In this document: positions 46,760 to 57,614 of the stretch, piece by piece
Position numbering within the stretch: position 1 is the stretch's first letter
Layout of the letters: each line of letters starts with the position of its first letter
Assembly (NCBI GenBank): GCA_022315425.1
Contig: JAIUPT010000039.1
Coordinates: 372,001 to 436,000, forward strand
Direction of reading: 5' to 3'
Source: Pseudevernia furfuracea
Taxonomy: Eukaryota; Ascomycota; Lecanoromycetes; Lecanorales; Parmeliaceae
DNA: 64,000 nucleotides
Translations under genes and position numbers: made by a program
Notes under the pieces: generated by a model
Seen by the model: only the letters and a program-made list of their open reading frames with translations
Database searches by the model: none
What the model was told of the DNA's origin: nothing

Positions 46760-47971
46760 AGGAGCATTTCGCCCCAAGCAGTACTCAAGCTATCAATCAA
46801 CGGTACGAGTACTGGGGCTATTCAGATCTGCTGGAGCGTCGAGTATGCTTCAGGTTTCTCAGCAAGAGGGTTCCGTGGATGTTGCGAATGGTTTTGGGGG
46901 AAGAGAAGTCGTAGGCCTTGGGTTTGCGATTCCAATCCAATAACAGATAGGTGTTCTGACGCGCATTGATTTTCAGATTCGTTCATTCACCTGCAGTCTC
47001 GCTTGTTTGGTCGTCACCCGTGATCTCAGTAAAGAAGGTCTCTCCGCCGTGAGGTGTCCGAGTTGAGGTTTCAGATGTTGGCTGACATCTGTTAAAACGT
47101 AGGAACCATTCTTCAGCACTGCCAGTCGCTTTCCTTCCGACTTTCTCATGTAAACTCCCAGAGACGCTCGTCAGATTGCCCCAGCAAAAGCGCCATCTCT
47201 TGGATCCCATCATGCGCGGATCCTAAGAGAAAGCTCGGGGTGTCTGGGGCGCTGCGACTCAGATGTTCATCGTTTTCCAGACAGTGACAATGTTGATTGG
47301 AACCCAAGGTCGTCAATTACCACTTTTATTCTCCCGAGCCGTGACAGCGATAGCATTTAGAGGAGAGACCTGGAGCTCGATCTCTCTTGGAGAATCCGCC
47401 GTGGGGGGTGTTTGTAACGCATATTTGGTTCATCATATGATCGTGATAGGTGTTTAGTCCCGGTCGGTTCCTTGTGCAACTGGTAGGAGAGCTCCAAGCG
47501 TCCAAATGTTTCACCAGAGTCTGAAGCGAGGAGAAGGAGGTGACCTCCGGTGCCATTGCATCGTGATGATATACTGCATCATCTGGGCAAGTCGATGAAC
47601 ATCTGTCAACAACAATAATGAACGCTACCAAAGTAGGGGTCTCCAAGCCGTCAGAGATCTGAGACTGTCAAACGGGTTGCGTATGACATGAGTGCCGAGG
47701 AAGGAAGTCCATGAAAATCGCACTTTGAGAATTTCAGCAATTAGGTGTGAAGATAAATTTAATTTTCGGAACCAGTGAACCGTCGAAAGGCCGGAGTGGC
47801 ATTGTAAGATGGTATGTATTCGACTTTTTTCGCTGAAGACACTGTACTTTTCTTCTCGCCTGAATTCCATATCCTATAGAGGAGTATTATCACATTTTCA
47901 CATACAAAACCAAGTACCCAGGACAGATTTTGGCGCTTCCATCCATTGTTAGATTTACCCATTCCACCCAT
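46760..47971. other. Intergenic, 3' of the P5C dehydrogenase gene
   Basis: 1.2 kb in which I see no supported gene. Short frames on both strands lack family signals. Confidence 0.45.
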
Positions 47972-49894
47972 CTAAACCTCATTACTCGGGTACTCGACTT
48001 CAGCACTCCCAACAAAATCCTCCTTAATACTTCTCATACTTACAAATCGACTCAGCAAGTTGGATGACCCAGCCTTATCGTTCGTCCCGCTCGCCCTCGC
48101 GCCACCGAACGGCTGCTGGCCCACAACCGCTCCAGTGCACTTAACATTGATATAGAAGTTACCAGCGCTGTTTCTTAGCATGTCTTCTGCAAAGCGAATA
48201 GCTTCTCTGTCTTTCGCGAACACGGCGCCAGTCAAGGCGTAGTCGGATGTGCTGTCGATAAGCTTGCACATATCTCCGAACGCGGTAGAAGGTGCGGAGT
48301 CGTAAACGTAGACGGTGAGTATTGGACCGAAGAGCTCGGTGCTGAGCAGGTGATGGTGGGGATTTTTGGTCACGTAGATGGTAGGGTGGATGTAATAGCC
48401 GATTGAAGAATCATATTTACCGCCTGTCAGTAGTTCGAGCTCTGGGTCATCTTTGGCATCATCGATAACTTTTTTAAGCTTGTTGAAGGATGTTTGGTGG
48501 ATGACGGGGCCGATGAAATTGCCGAACTCAGTTGGAGGTCCAACCTTCAAGGCTTTGGTCTGTGCTTCTAGGACTGATTTCATGGTTGGCCACAGTGAGG
48601 ATGGCATGTATGCGCGCGAGGTAGCGCTGCATTTCTGGCCCTGGTACTCGAAGGCCCCACGAACAGTGTTGATAACGGCGTTGTGGGGGTCCGCGCTAGA
48701 GTGGACGAGATGGTAGTTCTTGCCTCCGGTCTCACCAACGATGCGTGGGTAGCCTCGATACTTCCCTTCCGCAACTTTGTTGGCTATCTTGCCGTACAGG
48801 CTGCGGAAGACTGTGGTGCTGCCCGTGTAGTGTAGGCTGGAAAAGTCCTTGTGAGCGAGAACAACGGAGGTCACCTCGACAGCATCACCAGGAATAAATT
48901 GGATTACATTTGGAGGGAGGCCAGCTTCGAGGAGGATCCTGTAAATTATGTAGTTGGAAGCAATGGCTGAAGGAGATGGTTTCCAGACAACGACGTTCCC
49001 CATCAGTGCTGGAGCACAAGGAAGGTTTCCGCCAATGGCTGTGAAGTTGAAAGGGGAAATTGCATAGACGAAACCTTCCAGAGGTCGATACTCAACGCGG
49101 TTCCAGACGCCGGGGGAGTTGTGGACTGGCTGCTGTGCATACAGCTCTTGAGCATACTGGACGTTAAATCTGAGGAAATCGCAAAGCTCTGCAGCCGCAT
49201 CGATCTCAGCCTGCCAGGCATTCTTGCCCTGACCAAGCATTGTCGCCGCCATTATTTCATATCGATATTTTCCACCGATAAGGTCTGCCGCTTTGAGAAA
49301 GACAGCAGCTCTGTCGGCGAAAGGCATCGATTCCCAGGCTGGCTTAGCTGCAAGGGCAGATTCGATGGCATTTGAAACATCAGAGGAGCTGGCGTTGGTA
49401 TATTTAGCAATTACTTCCCGGTGGGCTGCAGGATTTGGTTGGGTCAATGCCGGTGTTTCGCACAGCTGTACAAGGCATCAGCAATTGATTCTTGACATTC
49501 CTGAGGGATGCTGCCATCAATCGGCGCCAGAATGAAGGTTGTGCTCTCTTCAAAGCCAGTGCTATCAGAAGATTCTCACCTCTTTGCCATTAACCACAGT
49601 CGGCACCTCGATTGTTTGCTTCTGAGCCTCGCGGAGAGCTTCTTCAAGAGCTTTTCGGTCTGGGGAACCTTTTGAGTAGTGTTTCTAGCATTCTTAGATT
49701 TAGCAAATAGATTCAATGGACTGGTTCACGCTTACATTGTTCTCGTTCTCAACTTTCGGGACTTTGTAAGTAGCTATTGTGGCCATGTTGGAGGGACTGA
49801 AGCCGTTCGGTGTGCAGGAAAAGGGGGCGATTGATCTATAAGCAATCGGTCTGTATGGAATTCTTCCAAACAATGAAATGCTCTTCTTTGCCAT
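47972..49894 (-). CDS. PUT2: Delta-1-pyrroline-5-carboxylate dehydrogenase, mitochondrial
   Basis: Product of 585 aa from exons 49894-49736, 49684-49580 and 49465-47972. It is an aldehyde dehydrogenase of the ALDH4 class: EYRPLEGFVYAISPFNFTAI, ALMGNVVVWKPSPSAI, HYTGSTTVFRSL, the catalytic Glu in VGETGGKNYHL and catalytic Cys in AFEYQGQKCSATSRAY. It oxidises glutamate semialdehyde (P5C) to glutamate with NAD, the second step of proline catabolism (PrnC in Aspergillus). The N-terminus MAKKSISLFGRIPYRPIAYR is basic, hydroxylated and acid-free, a mitochondrial presequence. A second in-frame ATG follows at residue 37 (MATIATYKVPKVE). APQ12 starts divergently 300 bp away. Confidence 0.95.
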
Positions 49895-50194
49895 TAATCA
49901 GGAAAAGAGAAGCGGAAGAGGTAATTCCTTCCTTTTGAATCTTTTTCAGCAGAGCCGTTTCTAGCCGTTGTGTGGAGTATTTTTCATTTATTTATGACCG
50001 AGGTTTCCCCGAATGCGGGAGCCAGGTGCGCAGGGAGCCGATACTACTGGTCTTTGATGCTCATATGAGACTTCAATTCAGACGTATCTTTCATATAAAA
50101 GCTCCTCTTGCCCCTGAACATTAGTCGCTCCTTAAGCTCTCCTCGTCCATCCAGCAGGCATCCAACAGGCATCCTCCACAAGACGCTCTTCATC
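49895..50194. promoter_or_regulatory. Shared upstream region of PUT2 and APQ12
   Basis: 300 bp between divergent starts. ATATAAAAGC at about 50093 could be a TATA box for APQ12, roughly 100 bp before its ATG. Confidence 0.5.
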
Positions 50195-50773
50195 ATGGAC
50201 TACCTACAGGGTTTGTCTCCCTTTCTCTATCTTTAGCTATCTGCACTGCTAACGTCTCGCCTAGATCTCTTTCCCCAAGCCGCCCAAATCTACAACGTCT
50301 ACTACTACCATTTTCAACCCTATATCGCGCCCCTCTACCGCATCCTCTTCAGCTCCCAGTCATACTTCTACCGCCGCGTCTTCCCTACCCTCTACCCCAT
50401 CTACGTCCTTTCCAACAATGCGCTCCATTCGCTCTCAACGGATGCCCCCGACATTCTCACTCTTGCTATCCTCGCCATCGCCCTCATCATATCTCTCAGG
50501 GTTCTCGATTACATGCGAAGAACTATCATGTATTGGATTAGCTTAGCTATCAGGATGGGATTCTGGTTGGCTGTTGGAGGACTGGGGGTGTATGTGTTCC
50601 AAAGAGGTTTTGACCAAAGTGTGGAGGACTTTGGCTATATCTGGGGGTTCCTGCAGGGTTTAGGGGGTGAGGGCGAGAGGATTGGAGGACAGAAAGCAAG
50701 AGGCAGGGAGAGGGATGCAAGGAGAATGGCAGATGCGGGTAAGAGAGGAAGGACGAGGGGAGCAGGCTGGTAA
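50195..50773 (+). CDS. APQ12: Apq12-like nuclear envelope/ER membrane protein
   Basis: Product of 174 aa from exons 50195-50210 and 50265-50773. It begins MDYLQDLFPQAAQ. Two membrane helices are visible: PDILTLAILAIALIISLRVL and the second around MYWISLAIRMGFWLAVGGLG, then an amphipathic stretch with VYVFQRGFDQSVEDFGYIWG. A basic, disordered tail follows (RGRERDARRMADAGKRGR). Apq12 of yeast is an ER/nuclear-envelope protein needed for membrane fluidity and nuclear pore assembly, and with Brl1 and Brr6 for lipid balance. The spacing of the two helices and the SLRVLDYMRRTIMYW segment fit the family. Identity is from pattern only. Confidence 0.75.
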
Positions 50774-51178
50774 TGAGGAAGGATAATGATAGATGGCACG
50801 GACATAGGAAGACAGGTTCTAGGTTGAGCAATACGGAATTTGGGTGAGTATGGGTATCAATCAGCATGATTTACGAAGGGCTTGAAACTCTGACATAAAG
50901 CTTGAAAATCAGAGACGTGCTGTGTCTCTGTTTCTCCCCGCAACTAATCTCATGGATGACACCAACGATCTCACACCTCGTCAGGTGCTGACAGAAATAG
51001 ATACTCTGACTCTCTTGATATCGCCAGTGGATTAAAGCATTCGCTATGTAATATCTGAAACGCCGACGCTATGGTTTACCGATATGTCTCATCGCTTGAA
51101 TACGGTATGCCGTGCTCCAGAAAAGGGTATCATCGGTGAATGGAACTGGACAATAGCCGATCCGTACTAGAACGGCCC
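50774..51178. other. Intergenic between convergent APQ12 and GPN3
   Basis: 405 bp of 3' flanking sequence. Nothing notable seen. Confidence 0.5.
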
Positions 51179-52185
51179 TTACCCCATGTCTGCATCCTGG
51201 TAATCATACTCAATCTCATCATTCGGCTCTCTGGGCTCTTGTGCTTCATGAAATTGAATAGCGTCATCAATATAGCTCAAGATGGCACCAACGCTGTCCT
51301 CATTCTGCACGTCTAGTTGCAGGAACGAAACCATGCTAAAATCGTCGATGAGCTGAGCTACTGCTTTGTTCAGGCGCTTGAAGCTACCTCCTGCCATGAC
51401 TGAGTCTGCTGATGACGGATCGGCTGACTTATCTTGATACGATATGAGCGCCGCCTTGCTGTCTGTTGGGTCGTCGTCCAATAGGGAATTATCAGGGTCG
51501 ATGAATCGCTTGAGCTCTTTGCGTGACACGGAGTCTTTGACCAAATCCATCTTACTGAGAATGTTGACGTGCGGAAGCTCAATCATGATCATTGCGCTCA
51601 TAGCCGACAGTGTACCGGCGAAGAATTTTGCTCGATCAATCACGAAGGTAGATTCGAGGAGATAGGCGGCGCAGAGATTGACATTTAGAGCACCGCCCCG
51701 TGTGAGATGTTTGATCAAAGTCGGAACGATGGGGATGTGGGTGTATAGTTCGATTTGGCCGGGCATATCGATTATGATCAGATATTCGTCGGTGAGGGGG
51801 TCTATGGCCTCGGTGAGGAAATCGAGATGTTCTAGGAGGAATCTAGTACATATCAGCCAAAATTCAGCATGAGCACCACACAGACTGTGTCCCACTCAAA
51901 GCAAAATATCAGTCCCCCGTTAGGTCCCAAGCCCATCTCTTCCATGGCATCCTCGAGGGAAATGAGCTCCTTGATGTCGAGATCTGGTGCATACGCAAAA
52001 TCCTCGGCGGCAGGATCAAGGTTGATATAGAAGCAGGATCGTTTATTGAGACGAAGGTGTTGTATCAAGGCGGAGCAAAAGGTCGTCTGGACTTGTAGTC
52101 AGTTGTAGTCTCTACAGAGGACGGTCAATGCGCACACCTTGCCGGCGCCAGCCGGGCCCATCACTACAACGCCGAACTTGCTCAT
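51179..52185 (-). CDS. GPN3: GPN-loop GTPase 3
   Basis: Product of 300 aa from exons 52185-52138, 52086-51896 and 51842-51179. It has the P-loop GPAGAGKTTFCSALIQHL, split by the first intron just after the Lys; the INLDPAAEDFAY switch; the eponymous Gly-Pro-Asn loop in MGLGPNGGLIFCFE; DEYLIIIDMPGQIELYTH; and the guanine-specificity motif as LSKMDLVKD. GPN3 (with GPN1 and GPN2) helps RNA polymerase II assemble and enter the nucleus. The acidic C-terminus (IEYDYQDADMG) is usual. SAM synthetase starts divergently 333 bp upstream. Confidence 0.95.
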
Positions 52186-52518
52186 GACCGGATAGACACG
52201 AATGAAAATGAATCGATTCAATGCAGTTCAATCACAAATAATACACTACGGAGTATGATCTCGGAGTCCGAGGTTGAGCGAGTTGTTGGAGGGGTAATTC
52301 TAAGCGCTAGGCCCTTCTTTTTTCCGTGCTGAGTTGGGTCAACCCGCCGTACCCGCAACAGGTTCTTCGGCTTTCCTCGTTATCACGCCAGACCGCCCTC
52401 CAAAATTTCCTCCATTCTCTGTATTCTTTACATTGCGAGCACCTCAGAAATCTCCAAAATCTACTCTCTTTAACATTAATTCTCTTTAACATTAATCGCG
52501 AGCAGGGAAACGAGCAAC
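52186..52518. promoter_or_regulatory. Shared upstream region of GPN3 and SAM synthetase
   Basis: 333 bp between divergent starts, pyrimidine-rich on the SAM synthetase side. A tandem TTCTCTTTAACATTAA duplication (about 52465-52496) lies just before the SAM synthetase ATG. Confidence 0.55.
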
Positions 52519-53841
52519 ATGGTCACCCAACCTCACACAAATGGCACTAATGGCGTTAGTAAGCCTACTTTCCTGTTCACCTCGGAATCCGTTGGGGAGG
52601 GGCACCCGGACAAGATTGCAGACCAGGTATCAGATGCAGTCTTAGATGCTTGCCTGGCTGTTGATCCCCTCTCGAAAGTGGCCTGCGAGACAGCCACGAA
52701 GACTGGTAAGCAGTAGTAGATTGGCCGAGAGCCTGTGTCGTTTGACGACATCCCTACCGACTCTCATTAAAGTGGCTAACGCTTGCCGCAGGCATGATCA
52801 TGGTCTTTGGCGAGATCACTACCAAAGCAAACCTTGATTACCAAAGAATTATTCGCAATGCCATCAAAGACATTGGATATGACAGCTCGGACAAGGGATT
52901 CGATTACAAGACATGCAACATCCTGGTAGCAATAGAGGAGCAATCCCCTGATATTGCCCAAGGCCTGCAGCTCGATCAGGCTTTGGAAAAGCTAGGTGCT
53001 GGAGACCAGGGCATAATGTTCGGCTATGCGACTGATGAAACGCCTGAATATCTACCTTTGACTGTTCTCTTTTCACATGCACTGAACAGAGAGATGAAGA
53101 CGGCCCGGAATGATGGCACTCTGCCTTGGTTAAGGCCTGACTCGAAGACTCAAGTCACGATCGAGTACGAACATGACGGCGGTGCTGTTGTTCCGAAGAG
53201 AGTGGACACAGTAGTAGTCAGTACCCAACACAGCGCAGATATCTCGACCGAGATGCTCCGGAAAGAGATCAAGGAAAAGATCGTACAGAAGGTCATCCCC
53301 GCCAAGTATCTCGATGACCGAACGATCTATCATGTAAGCCATCCTCACTAATGTCACTTGCTCTTTCGCTAAAAGACAATAGATTCAACCATCTGGATTG
53401 TTCATTATTGGCGGACCGCAAGGAGACGCCGGTTTGACGGGCCGCAAGATCATTGTGGATACATATGGAGGTTGGGGTGCTCACGGAGGTGGAGCATTCT
53501 CTGGGAAGGATTACTCAAAGGTGGACCGATCTGCAGCCTATCTCGCCCGATGGATTGCAAAATCGCTTGTTCATGCCAAATTGGCACGACGCGCGTTAGT
53601 TCAATTGTCATACGCAATTGGTGTTTCCGAGCCACTGTCCATGTTTGTCGATACCTACGGCACTTCAGATCGGTCTTCAGAGGAACTGGTGGAGATTATC
53701 CGGGCGAACTTCGACATGAGACCAGGCGTTATCGTGAAGGAACTTGACCTTACCAAGCCGATATACTGCCAGACGGCAAAGAATGGCCATTTCACCAACC
53801 AGGACTTCAATTGGGAAAAGCCCAAGACCCTAAAGTTCTAG
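52519..53841 (+). CDS. SAM2: S-adenosylmethionine synthetase
   Basis: Product of 395 aa from exons 52519-52705, 52792-53333 and 53383-53841. Hallmarks are ESVGEGHPDKIADQVSDAVL, the GAGDQGIMFGYATDE signature, KTQVTIEYEHDG, FIIGGPQGDAGLTGRK and the second signature GGGAFSGKDYSKVDRSAAY. It makes SAM from methionine and ATP in the cytosol. SAM is the methyl donor for two other enzymes in this window (the SET protein and the OPI3-type methyltransferase). Length and motif order are standard and no residue looks missing. Yeast has two paralogues, so the SAM1/SAM2 choice is arbitrary; only one copy is seen here. Confidence 0.97.
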
Positions 53842-53860
53842 ACCTACACATCAGACGCGC

Positions 53861-53935
53861 TGTACGATTCAACATGCATTTTTCTAGGTCACGACAATTG
53901 TACAATTCAACATGCATCTCTTAGGTTACGACAAT
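53861..53935. repeat. Tandem duplication of a 37-38 bp unit
   Basis: Copy one spans 53861-53898 and copy two 53899-53935. Both contain ATTCAACATGCAT and ACGACAAT, with a handful of mismatches. It sits 20 bp after the SAM synthetase stop, in its 3' untranslated region. Confidence 0.85.
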
Positions 53936-54052
53936 CACGACTATACCATCTAAGCGCTTTGTTTTCAACAACTCAAAGCGCGGGCCGCTGGAAAAGTTCA
54001 CGATATTCAACACAGACCAAGAGATCTACATAGAGGGCAGCATGTGATACAC

Positions 54053-54102
54053 TATGGCGTTCGAGGATTTTCAACAATATGGCATTCGAGAAACTTCAAC
54101 AA
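54053..54102. repeat. Tandem duplication of a 25-bp unit
   Basis: TATGGCGTTCGAGGATTT-type copy at 54053-54077 is followed directly by TATGGCATTCGAGAAACT-type copy at 54078-54102; both end in TCAACAA. Confidence 0.8.
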
Positions 54103-54605
54103 GGTTCTCGCTGTGAGGGCCGGTTTGCTGAGAGTGTGCATAGGTGGCTTTGAAGCTTGATGGCCTTTTGCCTACAGCTCCAGCTAGAATTCAACTGATC
54201 TATCAGATGACCACTACCTTCTTTGTTTTTTGCCTATACTAATACACTCTCTTGCCTACGACACAAGGAGCATCCAGGTATGTTGCACATTGACATGCAT
54301 ATGCATCGACGGTCGCATTCGGGACGGGCCTTGATTTTTGATGGCCTGTGCGCTACCTTAGCGAGGCTGTCCTGTGCATGAGGGTGTGGTGTCTCAGCTG
54401 ATTTCAAAGTCATCTGCCTGCTTTACCGCGAGTTGAAACAAGTCTCTCGCTCACTGATCGTTTGTTCCTTGGTCTGAGGCTCTGCATTTTCAAGGCAGCG
54501 GCTTAATGACTTGCTCATCTACCTAGTCAGTCCGCATCACGATCGTCCTATTAATATTATTCCGGTCTGCGTGAAGAGACACGCTACCTCGGTAAGTAGC
54601 TAAGG

Positions 54606-54661
54606 TAGCCTCGTAGCCTCGTAGCCTCGTAGCCTCGTAGCCTCGTAGCCTCGTAGCCTCG
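54606..54661. repeat. Seven perfect copies of TAGCCTCG
   Basis: The 8-mer TAGCCTCG is repeated seven times without a mismatch over 56 bp. It is followed by AGACGAGGC, the inverse of its GCCTCG core. Confidence 0.95.
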
Positions 54662-55272
54662 AGACGAGGCCACGCGTTGTTTTGCTGAAAATCAAAAGGC
54701 TAGTAGTTATGGATGGCAATATTAATGCGAAGCAAATGTGCAAACGGTCTTGCTTGCAGATGATGAAACAGGCAGCTACCTACCTATCTGTGTTTCCATC
54801 TCTTTGAACACCCAACATCATGTGACTCTTTGTCCGGAAATTCTCCGCTCCATTGACTTTGGAATATTTGTCACTTTCTTTTGCAGGAATCGTTGCAGTC
54901 GATTCTAGAGCACCGGGGTGAATCCGCTAATCACAGCAGATGCCTGTCTCCTATTCTCGCAAAAGCCAAGATCTGGATCTCTGCCACTGTGGAGTCGAAT
55001 CTAGCCTCTACATACCAATAGATTATAATCAGCATGTTCGCCCAGGGTTCGCAAGGCAATCCCAAAATCCCAAATGGCACTACAGCACGAGCGAATTAGG
55101 CAATTGTCACACGGCTTATCGGAGTTGGTAGATATTTCCCGAAGAGGCGCATCCTCCAGCCCGCGGCAATCTCCATTCTCCAAAAAGAATGAGCTCACCA
55201 CTTCCCGAAGAAAAAGCTGACTCTTGGCCCCTTGGATGGTCAGCTCCATTGACAAAGAAAAAGTATGAGCTT

Positions 55273-55296
55273 GAGTGCTGGAGTGCTGGAGTGCTG
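55273..55296. repeat. Three copies of GAGTGCTG
   Basis: A perfect 8-bp tandem repeat in three copies, the second 8-mer array in this gap. Confidence 0.85.
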
Positions 55297-57614
55297 CTTG
55301 ATAGGAGACACGAGGCTTTCGTATTATAAAAATAGGAGGAAAGGGCGCAGCTAGGAGCAACGCCGCCTCGCCTTTGCCTCGACGATCGTTGACCAATGCT
55401 TCAATGATTGGCTCAAATGAGTTAATGATTGATGGATTACGGCCGACGCTGGAATGCTGGAATTCCAGCTACCCCACGCAAATTCTAGCCTTTTTCGCTT
55501 GCTTGACCACTTTACCAGACATTATTCGTGTTCCACTTCGTGTATCGCTCGTATCTATCTACCAGACTACCACGAAGGATTTGTCAATGACTCAATAATG
55601 ATATTTCATATGCCGAGTCTTACCTACATGTACCTTAGGCTTACCCCTCAATTTGGCCGAGGCTGTACAACATGCATGAATACTGACTGCCCTGATAGAT
55701 GATACATAGCGAGAATAGCAATAGGCTCATTCCCTTCCGCAGACGATCGACGTACCCGCGTCTTTCATGCCTCATGTTCGCCCGAGTCCTAAGCCACCCA
55801 AGTTTCGACTTTTTCCTTTTTCTGGCAATAATAATGCCTAATAATAATAGGCATAATAATAATATTAATCTTGCGAGTGGGTGACTCGTCGGGAAGGAGC
55901 TGCGGCTATGTGGCGTGCCCGTCCGATCACGCCTGCAATAATCAATCAGCTCCCTTCTTTTACTTCTTACTTCTGACTTCTTACTTCTTACACTTGGAAT
56001 TTGCAGACACATCCTTGCCCACAGATCCCCATGCCGCTCCTCGCCTTTTGCCATCGCGTCATTTTCCCGTCCCCGCCCCGTAGCCATGGAACTTGTAGAT
56101 CTTAGGGGGGGACTGGTCCATGTCATCACCTTCATCACGCACTATCCTGCTAGAGTCCGAAAGAGAATAATGGAAGTCCGGCGGGACGAATGCTCCGTGT
56201 GAAAGCGTGCGATGTTCGTATTATTGGGTGATCGGTCTGGGCCCATCAACGGCGGCTACAGCGATTATAGACAGTCAGCTGCACATCGCACGAGGACCCT
56301 TTTTCGGCCATGTAAGGGGACCCCGGGAACAAGAGGGGGCGTGGGCGTGGGTGTGTGGAGCTCGAGGCTAAAGCCCCGAGTCTCTCGGGCCCCAAAGGAT
56401 ATGAAATGCACGTTCTGGCTCCTGCTGCCTGCACGGCGTGCCACTCCGCTATTTTTTTCCAGTGGAGCGGCATCGTGCATTGCATTTGCAGCATTAGATG
56501 CCTCTGAGCCTTGAAGATCCCTCTTCCAAAAACTGCGCCAGCTTGTCCGGCTCCGATATCCATTCATGCTCATGTTTCGTGATGACTCCTCAAGCCAAGG
56601 TAGATCCTGCCAGCCTTGTACTACCTCTTCTGTCAGTCTGTCATCTTCTTTGCTTAAGTTTCCGAGGGCGGTACATAATCTCCAACAGGCAATAGCTGCG
56701 AAGCGGAGAGCATTATCGTTTCAGAGCGGTCTTGACCCGTGCACTTTTGCTGCAGTCGGTTGTTCAAACTTGGACTTGACACCTGTCGTGATTCAGACAG
56801 AGTAGTGCCCCCCCAGTGTCCATTCAATCAACGGCTTGCGTCTAAGGCCCGAGCCCGGCTTCACAGAGCAGCCCGCGAAGCCTCCAATCGCTGTTCCCCC
56901 CCCCCACCTTGGCGGACAGTCCGCGGATACTCGAAGCTCGGGAGATGCAGACGCGATCGTCCACTCGATGGTGAAGGTCGACCAACTCCAAGAAAGACGC
57001 AAAGGTCGACCCTTGATATAGCAATGAGCACCTAAAGTTACCGGTGAGATTATGTGCCACACTGCTCATCCACTGCCCGAAACTACTTAGACTATCCATC
57101 GCCCGAGCCATCCACGGTCCACCGCCCTCCTCCGAAGAATAATCGAATGCGACTTACTACTATTATTACTACTATTATTGGGGCGACTTTCCATCAACAC
57201 CCACCATCCCCGCGCGACCTTGCATCCAGTCAATATTAGATACACCAATTTTGCGTTTTGCATGGTCGCACTCACCATTCACTATACACACGGAATATCT
57301 TTACATCCAATAGGTAACCGCGACGGCTATCTGTCGCCTTGCAGCCAGCTTACCTACCCGTCCGCCTCCACTCCACCTTCGCAGGCTGAAAAGGTAAAGT
57401 TGACATAGTGCCCGGGAAGAGGGGTCCTAAGCTTTTCTTTGCGCGCGACCACTCCCTGCATGCGACAAAGCCGCGCCAGACCTCGTCATCAACAATCACC
57501 AACACCTTGCTGTCTTACAACCTCGCCGTCATCCACCCTACCGGCGCTCTGGCGCACCGACCGAGTCGGTGCGACAAGAGTGGCGACCAGCAACCCCACG
57601 CCAAACTGGCCACC

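Larger units (their letters stand above)
53842..57614. other. 3.8 kb intergenic region upstream of the RSC7-like gene
   Basis: The largest gap in the window. I find no convincing gene in it. It carries several short tandem repeats (53861-53935, 54053-54102, 54606-54661, 55273-55296) and an AT-rich AATAATAAT stretch with a palindrome at about 55836. The right-hand part is probably the long promoter and leader of the RSC7-like gene. A non-coding RNA cannot be excluded. Confidence 0.5.
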
